Source: Henriciella sp. (GTDB lineage Bacteria > Pseudomonadota > Alphaproteobacteria > Caulobacterales > Hyphomonadaceae). From it: a DNA stretch of 64,000 nt. Under the pieces are notes generated by a model that did not search any database, was not told the DNA's origin, and saw only the letters and a list, made by a program, of their open reading frames with translations. The stretch is from assembly GCF_029937755.1 (NCBI RefSeq), contig NZ_JAPYPG010000004.1:248001-312000 (forward strand), in the 5' to 3' direction. Within the stretch, counting starts at the first letter, position 1, and the number at the start of each line of letters is the position of its first letter. Below, piece after piece: positions 62,175-64,000 of this stretch. The position numbers were made by a program, and so were the translations under genes.

Positions 62175-62675
62175 ATGGCTCTCAAAATCCGGCTCGCCCG
62201 CGGCGGGTCCAAGAAACGCCCCTTCTACCGCGTTGTCGTCGCCGACTCCCGCGCCCCGCGTGACGGCCGCTACATCGAGAAGATCGGCACCTATGATCCC
62301 CGCCTGCCGAAGGACTCCGAAAACCGCGTCCAGATCGACGGCGAAAAGGCCGCTGAATGGGTCAGCAAGGGCGCCAAGCCGACCGACCGCGTCGCTCGCT
62401 TCCTGAACCAGATCGAAGTCGACGGCAAACCGATCGTCGCCTGGGAACACGGCAACAACCCGCAAAAGGGTGAGCCGGGCACGAAGGCCAAGGAACGCGT
62501 CGAGGAAAAGGCTGAAAAGGAAGCCGCCAAGAAGGAAGCTGAAGCAGAAGCCAAGAAAGCCGCCGAAGAGGCCAAGAAGGCTCCGGCTGAAGAAGAGGCC
62601 CCTGCTGAAGAGGCTGAAGCTGAAGCCAAGGAAGAGCCGACCGAAGAGGCCGCCGAGGAAGAAAAGACCAGCTAG
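62175..62675 (+). CDS. rpsP: 30S ribosomal protein S16 with long acidic/basic tail
   Basis: 166 residues. The first about 85 residues are a complete S16 ([54 protein letters not shown]). The rest is a low-complexity Lys/Glu/Ala tail of about 75 residues with [15 protein letters not shown] repeats. Alphaproteobacterial S16 proteins commonly carry such extensions, but this one nearly doubles the length. AAGGAG precedes ATG 62175. It ends the ffh-chorismate mutase-rpsP run and is followed by a strong terminator instead of rimM-trmD. Confidence 0.96.
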   Translation: MALKIRLARGGSKKRPFYRVVVADSRAPRDGRYIEKIGTYDPRLPKDSENRVQIDGEKAAEWVSKGAKPTDRVARFLNQIEVDGKPIVAWEHGNNPQKGEPGTKAKERVEEKAEKEAAKKEAEAEAKKAAEEAKKAPAEEEAPAEEAEAEAKEEPTEEAAEEEKTS

Positions 62676-62703
62676 GTCTTTTCGCTTTCGCGAAACATTG
62701 AAC

Positions 62704-62732
62704 GCCGGGCAGGAAACTGCCCGGCTTTTTTT
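62704..62732 (+). terminator. Strong intrinsic terminator after rpsP
   Basis: GCCGGGCAG (62704-62712), tetraloop GAAA, CTGCCCGGC (62717-62725), then seven Ts. It closes the ffh-aroQ-rpsP transcript ahead of convergent glmS. Confidence 0.95.
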
Positions 62733-62744
62733 GTTCTCTGTCGC

Positions 62745-64000
<1,256 letters not shown>

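Overview
The window is about 62-64% G+C by eye, has short intergenic gaps and carries no tRNA or rRNA gene that I could find. Its gene set points to an alphaproteobacterium of the order Caulobacterales, most likely Hyphomonadaceae: rpsT-dnaA-dnaN-recF with gyrB nearby, an NAD-glutamate dehydrogenase of the very large type (3' half only), a CC0125/CC1285-family lipoprotein, a Caulobacter-type TonB-dependent receptor with a carboxypeptidase-regulatory-like N-terminus, an ffh-chorismate mutase-rpsP block, and GANTC sites upstream of dnaA and gyrB. It is a chromosomal core region with small accessory patches. Identifications rest on motifs read from the translated sequence, not on database searches.

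Layout. 1-14.8 kb: glutamate dehydrogenase end, an AI-2E-type permease with a YrhK-like protein, a HerA-like ATPase, a TonB receptor followed by a beta-propeller phytase lipoprotein (a phosphate-scavenging pair), an aldehyde dehydrogenase, a membrane-anchored LuxR-type regulator next to a DUF4199 membrane protein, a short-chain dehydrogenase and a YkvA-like protein. 14.8-30.9 kb: envelope and housekeeping genes, namely an LpoA-like penicillin-binding-protein activator divergent from rsmI-yraN, BON-domain, YbaY/META and fasciclin envelope proteins, gshB, comM/yifB, a cytoplasmic hybrid histidine kinase overlapping an AmpG-type permease, malic enzyme and mutS. 30.9-37.4 kb: a non-coding stretch with a strong long-range helix (candidate structured RNA), a LysR regulator, an SLC13/TrkA-C transporter, a lipoprotein-type gamma-glutamyltransferase and enoyl-CoA hydratase.

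37.4-42.1 kb is the replication block: rpsT, a long dnaA leader containing an 11-codon upstream ORF, a divergent dnaA, dnaN and recF. It is followed by the decayed tail of a LysR gene, a two-gene membrane/coiled-coil operon, a P450-methyltransferase-binding protein-CDF transporter run, hemN and a second enoyl-CoA hydratase/isomerase before gyrB is reached at 50.6 kb. 53.0-54.7 kb is a small island with an AT-richer trypsin-like protease, several inverted repeats and four CGGACT hexamers at exact 11-bp period. 54.7-64 kb: a twin-arginine-like lipoprotein, an ArnT/GT83-like glycosyltransferase, a DAACS symporter, oxyR with an OxyR-type palindrome over its own start codon, a GNAT acetyltransferase, ffh-aroQ-rpsP with a strong terminator, and the 3' part of glmS.

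The observations I rate highest are the DnaA substitutions at the arginine-finger and DnaA-box-contact positions, the small ORF with a good Shine-Dalgarno in the dnaA leader, the structured RNA candidate after mutS, the 11-bp-phased hexamers, and the membrane-tethered LuxR/DUF4199 pair with mutually exclusive hairpins between its genes.
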